A stretch of 64,000 nt of DNA from Paenibacillus senegalimassiliensis. GTDB taxonomy: Bacteria > Bacillota > Bacilli > Paenibacillales > Paenibacillaceae. The notes under the pieces are model-generated. The model saw only the letters and a program-made list of their open reading frames with translations. It did no database searches and was not told the DNA's origin. Positions 1-9,205 of the stretch are shown here, one piece after another. The position numbers and the translations under genes were made by a program. The stretch covers positions 248,001 through 312,000 of the forward strand of contig NZ_LN909046.1 in NCBI RefSeq assembly GCF_001486585.1, in the 5' to 3' direction. Positions within the stretch are counted from its first letter, which is position 1; every line of letters starts with the position of its first letter.

Positions 1-1
1 G

Positions 2-1756
2 GAAGGCTCCTCCTCTGTTGCTTTGATCGGCCCGCTTGCGGGTGAAGTGTTCACCGACTGGTACAGTGGAACGCCGGTTTACCGAGTTACGCCACTGCAA
101 GGGGTACAGGAGAAGGTGAGCAGTGGGCAGGTCCACTTCGGGACCGGGCTGGAACGGATTCGTCTGCGCTGCGCAGCTACTGGCAAGTACATTGCCGTAG
201 CTTCCGGAGAAGGCGGGGAAGCTGTGCTAACAGCCAATGTGGAGGATGCATCTCAAGCGGCTGTCTTTGAGCGTAATGATTGGGGCTGGGGACAATTCAC
301 TTTGTATGATTTAGCCAGCAAGAAGTTTGTGACTTTGACCGATGACAGTGTGTTGACATCCACCTCAGTGGATGTGAGCGGGTGGTTCGTCAAGGAAGTA
401 TTCGGATTTGATGCAGAAGAGTCGGGCAAGGTAGCCATGAAATCATGGGATGGCAAACCAATCATACTGGACGGGCAAGCTCGTTTGACGGTTGCCCAAG
501 ATGAACAACGGCTGGAAGACGAAGCGGGACGACTGTTCGTCGAGATTGTGGAGAATGGTCTTGACCAGGCAGTGGCCGCGGCCAAGGCGGCAGAGACGGC
601 CGTTGTATTCGTGGGCAACAGCCCGTTCATCAACGCCAAGGAGACCATCGATCGCCAGGATATTGTGCTGCCTCCGGCGCAGCAGGCTTTGATTCAAGCC
701 GTGTATGCAGCCAATCCCCGAACGGTGGTTGTCATCGTTGGCAGCTATCCATTTGCAGTGAATTGGGAAGAGGAGCATGTACCAGCGATGCTGTTCATGT
801 CCCATGGCGGGCAAGAGCATGGCCGGGCGCTAGCTGATGTGCTGTTCGGAGATTACAATCCAGCGGGGCGCTTGAACATGACCTGGTACCAATCGGTGGA
901 CCAACTGCCGGACCTGATGGATTATGACATTATTAAAGGAAAACGGACGTATCAATATTTTGATGGATCGGTGCTGTATCCGTTCGGGCATGGACTTAGC
1001 TATACAACGTTCGAGTATAGTGGACTATCGCTGGATCAAGCTGAAGTGACAGCGGACGGTCAGATTGCAGTGAGTGTGCAAATTCGGAATACAGGCCATC
1101 GGGCCGGTGATGAAGTGGTGCAGTGGTACGCTCGAGCTGAACAATCCAGAGTTATTCGTCCTCTGAAGACACTGAAGGGCTTTACACGGGTGCATCTGCT
1201 CCCAGGAGAAACAAAGCTTGTGTCCTTCACTCTGAAGGCTGAAGACCTGGCATTTTGGGATGTTACTCGGGATCGTTATTGTGTTGAGACGGGGAACTAC
1301 ACCGTTATGGTTGGACCCTCTTCCGGGCTTATAGCGGAGTCAGCTACGTTCCAGGTTCAGGGCGAGACCGTTCCATCTCGTTCGCTCTGTGAGCAGGTAA
1401 GAGCAGCCAACTATGATGATTACAGCGGCGTCTTTCTGGATGAATGCCGCGAGGGTGGGGACAGCGTAAGACTTGCGCAGGAGAGTGGCTGGATTGCCTT
1501 TCATGATGTGGAGTTTGGTGAAGGGGCCTCTCGCTTTACTGCCCGGGTTACGGGAAATAAGGGCGGAGGCCAGATCGTGCTGACACTGGATAAGCCGGAG
1601 GGTGAGCAAGTGCTTGACTGCAAAGTGCTCCCAACGGGTGGCCGCCAAGGCTGGACGACAGTAGCAGGGCAGGCAGAATCCGGCTGGTCCGGTCGACGCA
1701 GTCTATACTTACATCTTCAAGGAGAGGTGCAAATCAGTTGGTTCCAGGTAGAGTAG
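2..1756 (+). CDS. GH3 family beta-glycosidase, C-terminal part (5' end outside window)
   Basis: The reading frame is open to the left edge, so only the C-terminal part of a glycoside hydrolase family 3 enzyme is seen. The visible part starts at the typical VALIGPLA strand that opens the second GH3 domain. An insertion of about 120 residues resembling a beta-trefoil (fascin or ricin-like, around LRCAATGKYIAVASG) follows. The GH3 C-domain then resumes (VVFVGNSPF, MLFMSHGGQEHG, FGDYNPAGRLNMTWY, YPFGHGLSYTTF), followed by a fibronectin-III-like domain and a C-terminal segment resembling CBM6 (GGRQGWTTV, final ISWFQVE). The catalytic Asp domain lies outside the window, so the sugar specificity (glucosidase or xylosidase) cannot be read. 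It lies next to an alpha-xylosidase, which fits hemicellulose breakdown. It ends 15 bp before the stop of a convergent AraC gene. Confidence 0.88.
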   Translation, partial: EGSSSVALIGPLAGEVFTDWYSGTPVYRVTPLQGVQEKVSSGQVHFGTGLERIRLRCAATGKYIAVASGEGGEAVLTANVEDASQAAVFERNDWGWGQFTLYDLASKKFVTLTDDSVLTSTSVDVSGWFVKEVFGFDAEESGKVAMKSWDGKPIILDGQARLTVAQDEQRLEDEAGRLFVEIVENGLDQAVAAAKAAETAVVFVGNSPFINAKETIDRQDIVLPPAQQALIQAVYAANPRTVVVIVGSYPFAVNWEEEHVPAMLFMSHGGQEHGRALADVLFGDYNPAGRLNMTWYQSVDQLPDLMDYDIIKGKRTYQYFDGSVLYPFGHGLSYTTFEYSGLSLDQAEVTADGQIAVSVQIRNTGHRAGDEVVQWYARAEQSRVIRPLKTLKGFTRVHLLPGETKLVSFTLKAEDLAFWDVTRDRYCVETGNYTVMVGPSSGLIAESATFQVQGETVPSRSLCEQVRAANYDDYSGVFLDECREGGDSVRLAQESGWIAFHDVEFGEGASRFTARVTGNKGGGQIVLTLDKPEGEQVLDCKVLPTGGRQGWTTVAGQAESGWSGRRSLYLHLQGEVQISWFQVE

Positions 1757-1771
1757 GATGGGGAACCTTAA

Positions 1772-2665
1772 TCATGAGTTCAGCTTCTTGCGGAATTCAG
1801 AGGGTGCGCAATTCATCGCCTTGCGGAACACACGGATAAAATAACTGATATTATCAAATCCGACCTCCAGCGCCACATCCGAAATTTTACGCTCCGGATT
1901 ACGCAGCATTTCGGCTGCTTGCCGGATACGGTAGGAATTGATGTAATCCACCGGCGTTTGCCGGGTCATTGATTTGAAGAAGCGGCAGAACTGGCCTTCG
2001 CTCATAGGGATTAAGGACGCCAGCTCGGCCAGACGAATTGGCTGGCTATAATGATCCTGTATGTGAAGAATAACGGTTTTGAGCCGATCAATTTTGGAGG
2101 ACTCGCTGCGGGTGGCCGTGGAAGCCCGGCTGACAGCCCGGCCTTCCGCGGCAATTTCCGCAAGCATTAAATAAAGATGTCCTTTGACTACGCCTTCATA
2201 GCCAGGTGTCTCATTACTGCAACTATGCATCATTGCCAGAAGATGCTCTAACAGCGAGATGTCTGCAGCCGATTCGCGGCGCATGTGACGAGGGAAGGTG
2301 GCTCTGCGTTCCTGTAAGGGCAACACCAGATTCTCCTGAACGGCATCATAATGAGCGCTGGCCAAAAGCTGCGTATCAAAGACAAGGGAGAAGAACGTAC
2401 AACCTTCGTTGCCGTGAGCGTGGGCTGCATGAATGTCGCCGCCATCAATGAAGACGGCTTCTCCGGCGCGTACCGGGAAGTAATCGGTATCTACCTGGAA
2501 CAGCGTTTCCCCTTCTAGACAATAGAAGAACTCAGGCTCATCATGCCAATGGCAATCAATGACATGTTCACCGGGGCCGTATCGGTACCAGTAAGTACCA
2601 AAAGGAAGCTGCTGACTGCCATGATCCTTGATTTCCTTCAATGAGCGGCGAAGCGCTTGATCCAT
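1772..2665 (-). CDS. AraC family transcriptional regulator with N-terminal cupin sensor
   Basis: The 297-residue protein has an N-terminal cupin-like sugar-binding fold (around HWHDEPEFFYCLEGE and the GEAVFIDGGDIHAAH stretch) and a C-terminal AraC double helix-turn-helix (IRLAELASLIPMSEGQFCRFF, then ISDVALEVGFDNISYFIRVFRK). Proteins of this type normally activate neighbouring sugar genes when ligand binds the cupin. It is transcribed divergently from the alpha-xylosidase gene, with about 150 bp between the starts, so control of that gene is the natural inference. The ATG has the binding site GAGGTGA about 5-8 bases upstream. The exact ligand is not visible from the sequence. Confidence 0.9.
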   Translation of the reverse strand: MDQALRRSLKEIKDHGSQQLPFGTYWYRYGPGEHVIDCHWHDEPEFFYCLEGETLFQVDTDYFPVRAGEAVFIDGGDIHAAHAHGNEGCTFFSLVFDTQLLASAHYDAVQENLVLPLQERRATFPRHMRRESAADISLLEHLLAMMHSCSNETPGYEGVVKGHLYLMLAEIAAEGRAVSRASTATRSESSKIDRLKTVILHIQDHYSQPIRLAELASLIPMSEGQFCRFFKSMTRQTPVDYINSYRIRQAAEMLRNPERKISDVALEVGFDNISYFIRVFRKAMNCAPSEFRKKLNS

Positions 2666-2814
2666 GTGAGTTCACCTCGTCAAGATAGTGTTATATTTTC
2701 GTTTGATTATGTTAGTTAATAAGCCGTTGTGTCAGTATAATGCAAGTATAGGACGTTTTCCACTAGAAGACAATGTCCATCTATCAATGTAAATCAGAAA
2801 GGCGGCTAAGTAAC

Positions 2815-5133
2815 ATGAAATTTACGGATGGCAACTGGATGACTCGCGAGGAATTTACGCTTGATACTGCGGTACAGGCTTATGATTTTATGATTCAGGA
2901 CAACACGTTGGTCGCTTCAGCGTCAACGACGCCAATCGCTGGCCGGGGCAACATGATTAATACGACTTTGCTGACTATGCAATTTCATTCTCCGCTTCCA
3001 GGTGTTATTGGAGTCAAGCTGATCCACTTTGCCGGGACAACTGACCATGGTCCTCATTTTGAGATAGCCAAGGGCGGGGCCCATGTGGAGATTGCCGAAC
3101 ATGAGGAATATGCTGAATTGAAGAGTGGCAATTTGAGCGTACGTATCAAGAAAGGTCCGCAATGGGCTGTTGACTTCTATCGTGGTGAAGAGCGTATTAC
3201 CGGTAGCCGGGCTAAATCGATGGCTCATATTACTGAGAACGATGGCAGCGTTTACATGCGTGAAGAACTGGATTTGCGTGTAGGCGAGTGGGTTTACGGC
3301 TTGGGTGAGCGCTTCACGTCCTTCGTCAAGAACGGTCAAGTCGTGGATATTTGGAATAAGGATGGGGGTACAAGCTCCGAGCAATCCTACAAGAATATTC
3401 CTTTCTATGTAACCAATAAAGGCTACGGCGTGCTGGTCAATGATCCGGGTGCGGTGTCCTTTGAAGTGGCTTCGGAAAAAGTGAAAAAGGTGCAATTCAG
3501 CGTTCCTGGTGAATCGCTTGAATATTTCGTGATTGACGGTCCTGAACCGAAGGAGGTCCTGAACAAATACACGGCTCTGACAGGTAAGCCTTCGCTGCCA
3601 CCGGCATGGAGCTTCGGATTGTGGCTGACCACTTCCTTCACGACCAACTACGATGAAGCTACAGTGAACTCCTTCGTGGATGGCATGGCTGAACGTGATC
3701 TTCCGCTGCATGTATTCCATTTCGACTGTTTCTGGATGCGTGAATTCCACTGGACAGATTTTAAATGGGACGAGCGTGTATTCCCGGACCCTGTAGGCAT
3801 GCTGAAACGCCTGAAGGAAAAGGGCTTGAAAATTTGCGTATGGATCAATCCTTACATTGGCCAACGCTCACGTTTGTTTGAAGAAGGCAAAGCGAACGGC
3901 TATTTGGTGAAAAAGGCGAATGGCGATGTATGGCAATGGAACATGTGGCAACCGGGGATGGCCTTGGTGGACTTCACCAATCCGGCTGCTTGCGAGTGGT
4001 TTGCGGGCTATCTGCGCGAGATGGTCGATATGGGCGTAGACAGCTTCAAAACCGACTTTGGTGAGCGGATTCCAACGGATGTGGTCTACCATGACGGCTC
4101 CGATCCTGTGAAAATGCATAACTACTACACTTACCTTTACAACAAGGTTGTGTTTGAAGCCCTGGAAGAGAAGGTCGGTAAGAATCAAGCCGCATTGTTT
4201 GCCCGTTCGGCTACGGTTGGCGGACAGAAATTCCCGGTTCACTGGGGCGGGGACTGTTACGCCGATTATGAATCCATGGCGGAAAGCCTTCGCGGAGGTT
4301 TGTCCCTGGGTCTTTCCGGCTTTGGCTTCTGGAGCCATGACATCGGCGGCTTCGAGAATACGGCGCCTGCACATGTATTCAAGCGCTGGCTGGCCTTCGG
4401 CCTGCTATCCAGCCACAGCCGGTTGCACGGCAGCAGCTCTTACCGGGTGCCTTGGGTTTACGATGATGAAGCAGTTGATGTTACACGGTTCTTCACCAAG
4501 CTGAAATGTAGCTTGATGCCTTATATGTTCGATACTGCCGTTCAAGCTACAGAGCAAGGCGTGCCAACGATGCGGGCGATGTTCCTGGAATTCCCCAACG
4601 ATCCGGGTAGTGAAACATTGGACCGTCAGTATATGTTAGGTGATTCTATCTTGGTAGCACCGGTATTCAGCGAGCATGGTGAGGTCACTTACTATCTGCC
4701 AGAAGGAACATGGACGCATCTTCTTACCGGGAAAGCGGTCCAAGGCGGCAAATGGTATAAGGAGAAATATGATTTCTTCGGGTTACCGCTGTTTGTACGG
4801 GAGAATTCGATTCTGGCGAAGGGTGCCAACGACAACCGTCCGGATTATGACTTTGCCGATGGCGTAGAACTCGGCCTCTATCAAATTCAGGATGGGGCTA
4901 CCGTGTCACGTACGGTCCGCAACATCGAGGGAGAAAGTGAGCTCCAGGTATCTGTCTCACGCAATGGAAATACAGTGAAGTTATCCGCAGAAGGAGCAGG
5001 CAAACCGTTCCAAGTTGCCCTTCACGGGCTAGGCGAGGCCTCCTCCGTACAAGGGGGCGTGCTTGCCAGTAACGGTGTCATTGAAGTAGGTAGCTTCAGT
5101 GGACAAACTGAAGTGGTCATTACCTTAAAATAA
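2815..5133 (+). CDS. yicI: GH31 alpha-xylosidase, YicI-like
   Basis: This cytoplasmic enzyme of about 772 residues removes alpha-linked xylose from the non-reducing end of xyloglucan oligosaccharides (isoprimeverose-type bonds). The order of domains is typical of YicI: N-terminal beta-sandwich, (beta/alpha)8 barrel, then proximal and distal beta-sandwiches. The nucleophile is Asp414 in KTDFGER and the acid/base is Asp480 in HWGGDCYADYES. The spacing of 66 residues equals that in E. coli YicI. The frame is open from an ATG at 2773, but the ATG at 2815 is preferred because AAAGGCGG sits just upstream and MKFTDGNW is the usual start of the family. There is no signal peptide, so the substrate must be imported. 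The gene stands between a divergent AraC regulator and a histidine kinase gene. Confidence 0.93.
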   Translation: MKFTDGNWMTREEFTLDTAVQAYDFMIQDNTLVASASTTPIAGRGNMINTTLLTMQFHSPLPGVIGVKLIHFAGTTDHGPHFEIAKGGAHVEIAEHEEYAELKSGNLSVRIKKGPQWAVDFYRGEERITGSRAKSMAHITENDGSVYMREELDLRVGEWVYGLGERFTSFVKNGQVVDIWNKDGGTSSEQSYKNIPFYVTNKGYGVLVNDPGAVSFEVASEKVKKVQFSVPGESLEYFVIDGPEPKEVLNKYTALTGKPSLPPAWSFGLWLTTSFTTNYDEATVNSFVDGMAERDLPLHVFHFDCFWMREFHWTDFKWDERVFPDPVGMLKRLKEKGLKICVWINPYIGQRSRLFEEGKANGYLVKKANGDVWQWNMWQPGMALVDFTNPAACEWFAGYLREMVDMGVDSFKTDFGERIPTDVVYHDGSDPVKMHNYYTYLYNKVVFEALEEKVGKNQAALFARSATVGGQKFPVHWGGDCYADYESMAESLRGGLSLGLSGFGFWSHDIGGFENTAPAHVFKRWLAFGLLSSHSRLHGSSSYRVPWVYDDEAVDVTRFFTKLKCSLMPYMFDTAVQATEQGVPTMRAMFLEFPNDPGSETLDRQYMLGDSILVAPVFSEHGEVTYYLPEGTWTHLLTGKAVQGGKWYKEKYDFFGLPLFVRENSILAKGANDNRPDYDFADGVELGLYQIQDGATVSRTVRNIEGESELQVSVSRNGNTVKLSAEGAGKPFQVALHGLGEASSVQGGVLASNGVIEVGSFSGQTEVVITLK

Positions 5134-5175
5134 GTAGCTCGGCTATGCTGAACGACATTATATTAGAAGTAACCG

Positions 5176-5211
5176 AAATATCCCCTTTCCCCTTGTGTTA
5201 GGGGATATTTT
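5176..5211 (+). terminator. Rho-independent terminator after the alpha-xylosidase gene
   Basis: A 10-bp perfect stem (AAATATCCCC with GGGGATATTT) encloses a 15-base loop and runs into a short T tract. It lies 40 bp after the xylosidase stop and before the histidine kinase gene, suggesting the two are separate transcripts. The T run is short, so read-through is possible. Confidence 0.6.
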
Positions 5212-5260
5212 CGTATCAAGAGATGACTTTTTCGAAATACCTCTTTGAGGGGGCGAGGCC

Positions 5261-7039
5261 ATGCTGAACAGAATTATCCGTTCTACCAACAACCTGAAGC
5301 TTAAGCATAAGCTTCTTATTTCTTATATTGTGGTGGTGATGATCCCCGTACTTATCGTTGGGGTTGGCGTTACCGCTTATTTTCGCCATCAGGCCATGGA
5401 GCGTGCGATTGCCCAAGCCACGAACAACGTGGAGAAGGTAAAGACGCGTACGGCTATGATGCTGCGGGTGCCCAGCGATATCTCCGATATGATTATGCTG
5501 GATCGGGAACTGGCGACAGCGGTCAAGACAGAATATCCTGACGTGCTTGAATTGACCAAATCCTATTTGAATTACGATAATTTCCGCGAATTTATCCTCC
5601 AATACCGGGAGATCTCAGGCATTCGTTTCTATTACGATAACCCGACTTTGATCAACAATCTGGAGTTTATCCCGATTAATGAGGGAATTGAACAGGCGAC
5701 TTGGTTTAAGCAAGCGATGGAGAGCAAGCGAATAGGATGGTTTTACATCGATGATGCTGAGGAGTTCCCAGTCAAGCGACTTAGCTTGGTTAGGCAGATA
5801 TCCTTTGAAGGTACGCGGAAAAGCGGCGTTCTAATGGTTATTATCAATCAGGAAGAGCTGAATCGCATGCTACAGCAGGAGCCTTTCGAGACACTAATCA
5901 CGGATGATATGGGAGTGGTCGTTGCGGCCAAGAACCCGTCTCTTGTCGGCAAAACGTTGGGCGAACTTGATTATGGAATTGATCTTAGCACTCAGCAAAA
6001 GGAAACACTCCAGGTGGAGAGCCAAGGCGAGCCTGCTTATCTTGTCATAGATACACTAACACCGGATTCAAGCATGAATGGTCTGAGGTTTATTTCAGTA
6101 TTTACCACCGAATCTATTGTTAAGGACGCGAATGCGGTTAGCTTGATGGGGTTGTTCATTATTCTGCTGGTCTTGTTGCTTGCCTTCATCTTCGTCTATA
6201 CCGTTTCTTTCCTGACGACAAACCGGTTGCTTCGATTGAGTCGGCATTTAAATCGACTGGCCTTGGGAGATTTGACGGTGGTCTCGCGAATTGATGGTCA
6301 GGATGAAATTGGTCAACTATCCCGGCAATTTAACTATATGGTAGAAAGCATACGTCGACTGATGGATCAGGTTGTAGAGAAGACGGAGCAAAATAATTCG
6401 CTTGAATTGGCTCAGCGGGAAATCAAGCTAAAGATGATGGCCAGTCAGATTAACCCTCATTTTCTATTCAATGCCCTAGAATCCATACGGATGAATGCGC
6501 ATCTCAAGGGTGACCAGGAAATTGCCAACGTGGTTCGCAGATTAGGTAAGATGATGCGCAAAAGCCTGGAGGTGGGCCGGGAAAACATCATGCTCAAGGA
6601 AGAGCTTGAAATGGTCAGCTCCTATCTGGAGATTCAAAAATTCCGCTACGAGAATCGCCTCAAGTATGAAATTGACGTGGACCCCTCAGTCATGAATTTT
6701 CGGATTCCTCCATTAATTATTCAGCCGCTTGTGGAGAATGCCGTTGTACATGGAGTTGAAAACAAGGAAGACGGGGTCAAGGTAGTGGTCAGCATCCGGC
6801 GGCTGGAAGAGATGCTTGAAGTCAGCGTTAAGGATAACGGAATGGGAATGACACCGGAACGTCTGGAAGAGGTCAGGGAGTCCATCATGGCTTCCGAAGA
6901 ATCAGAGAAAAACCGAATCGGTCTGCGCAATGTCTACCAGCGATTGGTCCTCACTTATGGAGAGAAGCATGGCTTGAACATGGATAGCAGGTATGGAGAA
7001 GGAACCCTGATTATTTTCACTTTACCCCTGAATCTCTAA
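5261..7039 (+). CDS. Two-component sensor histidine kinase, YesM type
   Basis: This 592-residue membrane sensor kinase has a first transmembrane helix near residues 17-37, an extracytoplasmic sensor domain of about 240 residues, a second helix near 293-316, a HAMP linker, a His_kinase domain and an HATPase domain. The phosphorylated His is His400 in INPHFLFN, and the N-box is around Asn493 (PLVENAVVHGV). The GMGM and GIGLRN-like glycine boxes are present. YesM-type kinases usually pair with a YesN-type AraC response regulator and sit beside Lpl/Yte sugar transporters, as here. No receiver-domain protein is encoded next to it or anywhere in the window, so its partner must be elsewhere. The start has a strong GAGGGGGCGAGG region upstream. 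Confidence 0.9.
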   Translation: MLNRIIRSTNNLKLKHKLLISYIVVVMIPVLIVGVGVTAYFRHQAMERAIAQATNNVEKVKTRTAMMLRVPSDISDMIMLDRELATAVKTEYPDVLELTKSYLNYDNFREFILQYREISGIRFYYDNPTLINNLEFIPINEGIEQATWFKQAMESKRIGWFYIDDAEEFPVKRLSLVRQISFEGTRKSGVLMVIINQEELNRMLQQEPFETLITDDMGVVVAAKNPSLVGKTLGELDYGIDLSTQQKETLQVESQGEPAYLVIDTLTPDSSMNGLRFISVFTTESIVKDANAVSLMGLFIILLVLLLAFIFVYTVSFLTTNRLLRLSRHLNRLALGDLTVVSRIDGQDEIGQLSRQFNYMVESIRRLMDQVVEKTEQNNSLELAQREIKLKMMASQINPHFLFNALESIRMNAHLKGDQEIANVVRRLGKMMRKSLEVGRENIMLKEELEMVSSYLEIQKFRYENRLKYEIDVDPSVMNFRIPPLIIQPLVENAVVHGVENKEDGVKVVVSIRRLEEMLEVSVKDNGMGMTPERLEEVRESIMASEESEKNRIGLRNVYQRLVLTYGEKHGLNMDSRYGEGTLIIFTLPLNL

Positions 7040-7073
7040 TTTTTATATGGTTTTTGCATCAATCTACCAGGTA

Positions 7074-7091
7074 TTTGAAAACGCTTTTTTT
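7074..7091 (+). promoter_or_regulatory. Probable cre site (CcpA catabolite-repression operator)
   Basis: TTTGAAAACGCTTTTTTT matches the Bacillus cre consensus WWTGAAARCGYTTTCWWN at every position except the C. It lies 41 bp upstream of the permease start, between the kinase gene and the sugar transporter genes. Repression of the importer by CcpA when glucose is present is inferred. Confidence 0.6.
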
Positions 7092-7131
7092 ATCTAAAAT
7101 TAAACTATAAATGAAGGGGGGGATTGGACAA

Positions 7132-8112
7132 ATGGAAACGCTGTCAGCTAAGAATAAATCTGATTTCTCAAGCGTAACCCCTTCTCCGCAAAAAAAGCGG
7201 AAGAAAGGTTTCTGGCAGATTCTCGTCCAACAAAAATATCTTTATCTCATGTCTTTACCATTTGTAATCTGGTGTTTTGTATTTAACTATTTACCGATTT
7301 GGGGCTGGACCATGGCTTTTCAGAACTACAAGCCTTCCAAGTCGTTCAGTGAACAAGAATGGGTCGGACTGAAGCAATTTGTCACCTTGTTTCAGGATGA
7401 ACGTTTTTATCTGGTGTTAAGAAACACCTTGGCCATGAGTATTATGGGTCTGATATTTGGCTTCGTCGTTCCTATCTTCTTTGCAGTATTCCTGAATGAG
7501 CTGAAGGGAACGATGTTCAAGCGTACAGTTCAGACCGTATCGTACCTGCCTCACTTTGTATCCTGGGTTGTCGTGGGCGGGATTATTACGAAGATGCTCT
7601 CCATCGACGGAGGGATTGTCAATGAACTTTTGCTGACAACTGGAATTATCAATGAACCGATTCAGTTTATGGCTCAAGGGAAATGGTTTTGGGGAATTGT
7701 AACCGCTTCAGATATATGGAAAGAAACCGGCTGGAACGCGATTATTTATCTGGCAGCGATTACCGGTATCGATAAAGAATTGTACGAAGCAGCCCGCGTG
7801 GATGGAGCAGGGCGTTTGCGTCAAATGTGGAACATCACGCTCCCCGGCATTCGAACAACGATCTCCGTATTGTTGATTATGTCGATTGGCCACTTGATTG
7901 GGATCGGCTTCGAGAAGCAATTTCAGCTTCAAAATTCGCTTGTTCTGGATTATTCCGAGGTGCTAGACCTTTATGCTTTGAATTATGGGATAAAGATTAG
8001 TCGATTCTCCTACGGTACGGCAATCAGTATGTTCACCTCCGTCGTAAGTGTTATGTTGCTACTCACGGCAAACGGCATTATGAAGAAAACTACGAAGGAA
8101 AGCATCATGTAA
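7132..8112 (+). CDS. Carbohydrate ABC transporter permease, LplB/YteP type
   Basis: This integral membrane protein of about 326 residues has six predicted helices and the EAA loop ELYEAARVDGAGRLRQMW that contacts the ATPase. It belongs to the LplB/YteP branch of CUT1 sugar transporters, which import oligosaccharides. The frame is open from 7111, but the AAGGGGGG binding site lies inside that extension, so the ATG at 7132 is the start. It is followed 13 bp later by the second permease gene and then by a lipoprotein binding protein. No ATPase is encoded here. Transporters of this branch usually share an MsmX-type ATPase encoded elsewhere. Confidence 0.9.
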   Translation: METLSAKNKSDFSSVTPSPQKKRKKGFWQILVQQKYLYLMSLPFVIWCFVFNYLPIWGWTMAFQNYKPSKSFSEQEWVGLKQFVTLFQDERFYLVLRNTLAMSIMGLIFGFVVPIFFAVFLNELKGTMFKRTVQTVSYLPHFVSWVVVGGIITKMLSIDGGIVNELLLTTGIINEPIQFMAQGKWFWGIVTASDIWKETGWNAIIYLAAITGIDKELYEAARVDGAGRLRQMWNITLPGIRTTISVLLIMSIGHLIGIGFEKQFQLQNSLVLDYSEVLDLYALNYGIKISRFSYGTAISMFTSVVSVMLLLTANGIMKKTTKESIM

Positions 8113-8125
8113 AGGAGGGAAAAAG

Positions 8126-9028
8126 ATGGCGGCTTCAAAAGCATTTAACGCTACAAAATCAGAAAAATTGTTTGATATCTTTAACATCATTTTAATGACT
8201 CTTATCCTTATCGTCACTTTATATCCGTTCCTTAACGTGCTTGCGATCTCTTTGAACGATTCGACGGATACCGTACGAGGTGGCATTTATCTCTGGCCTC
8301 GCGAATTTACACTGGAGAACTATAGGACAATTTTTAACTACACGGGCTTGATCCAAGGCTTCAAAATATCTGTGTTAAGAACAATCGTCGGTACCATATT
8401 CGGGTTAATCAGCTCTTCCATGTTGGCCTATACACTTAGCCGTCCCGATTTTCGTTCCAGAAGGTTTGTATCGACCTTTCTCGCTCTGACGATGTATTTC
8501 TCGGGTGGTCTGGTTCCGGGGTACATGTTGATGCGTCATCTGGACTTGATTGGTACGTTCTGGATCTATGTATTACCAGGTATCGTAAGTGCATTTAACG
8601 TATTCATTATTCGTTCCTTTATCGATGGATTACCTTACGCCTTGCAAGAATCGGCCAAACTGGACGGTGCTAATGATTTCACCATTTACTACAGAGTCAT
8701 CTTGCCGCTTTGTAAACCGGTATTGGCAACAATCGCATTGTTTCTGGCGGTAGGACAATGGAACTCTTGGTTTGATACTTATCTGTATAACGGAAATAAA
8801 CCTAACTTGACAACATTGCAGTATGAATTGATGAAGGTCCTCGCTAGCACCAATCAAGGCTCGGGGATGGTCAACGCCAATGATATGGCGAATCTGATGG
8901 CTCAGGTATCACCTGAATCAATCAAGATGGCGATTACAATTGTTGTAACGTTGCCGATCTTGCTAGTCTACCCGTTCCTTCAAAGATATTTTGTATCGGG
9001 TATGACGCTTGGAGCAGTTAAGGCCTAG
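8126..9028 (+). CDS. Carbohydrate ABC transporter permease, LplC/YtcP type
   Basis: The second permease subunit (300 residues) forms the channel together with the preceding gene product. It has the EAA loop ALQESAKLDGANDFTIYYRVILPL and a C-terminus ending in VSGMTLGAVKA, typical of the LplC/YtcP group. A perfect AAAGGAGGG site precedes the ATG. It is co-transcribed with the first permease. Between it and the downstream binding-protein gene is a 12-bp inverted repeat that may adjust the ratio of the subunits. Confidence 0.92.
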   Translation: MAASKAFNATKSEKLFDIFNIILMTLILIVTLYPFLNVLAISLNDSTDTVRGGIYLWPREFTLENYRTIFNYTGLIQGFKISVLRTIVGTIFGLISSSMLAYTLSRPDFRSRRFVSTFLALTMYFSGGLVPGYMLMRHLDLIGTFWIYVLPGIVSAFNVFIIRSFIDGLPYALQESAKLDGANDFTIYYRVILPLCKPVLATIALFLAVGQWNSWFDTYLYNGNKPNLTTLQYELMKVLASTNQGSGMVNANDMANLMAQVSPESIKMAITIVVTLPILLVYPFLQRYFVSGMTLGAVKA

Positions 9029-9038
9029 GTTATTTCTC

Positions 9039-9073
9039 CTCGATTTGCAGAGCCTCCAGCCCTGCAAATCGAG
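9039..9073 (+). repeat. Intercistronic hairpin between permease and binding-protein genes
   Basis: CTCGATTTGCAG at 9039-9050 and its exact reverse complement at 9062-9073 form a 12-bp stem with an 11-base loop. No T run follows, so it looks less like a terminator than like an mRNA processing or stabilising structure, though partial attenuation is possible. Confidence 0.6.
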
Positions 9074-9140
9074 AAGGAAGTTGATAAAAAAACATTTATT
9101 TTGTAAGCCCTTACTTTTGGGCGAGTTAGATTAAGTGACG

Positions 9141-9166
9141 GTATACCCAGGCTAAGCCTGATATAC
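9141..9166 (+). repeat. Imperfect inverted repeat in the leader of the binding-protein gene
   Basis: GTATACCCAGGC pairs imperfectly with GCCTGATATAC, 40 bp upstream of the lipoprotein start. It could be an operator or leader hairpin. No regulator can be assigned. Confidence 0.3.
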
Positions 9167-9205
9167 AATATGCATCACAAATTATGAATTGGGGGGCAAG
9201 CAGAT

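Noticed and set aside
2923-3864. Open frame of 313 codons on the minus strand
   Set aside because: Lies wholly inside the GH31 gene on the other strand, has no ribosome binding site and no recognisable protein pattern.
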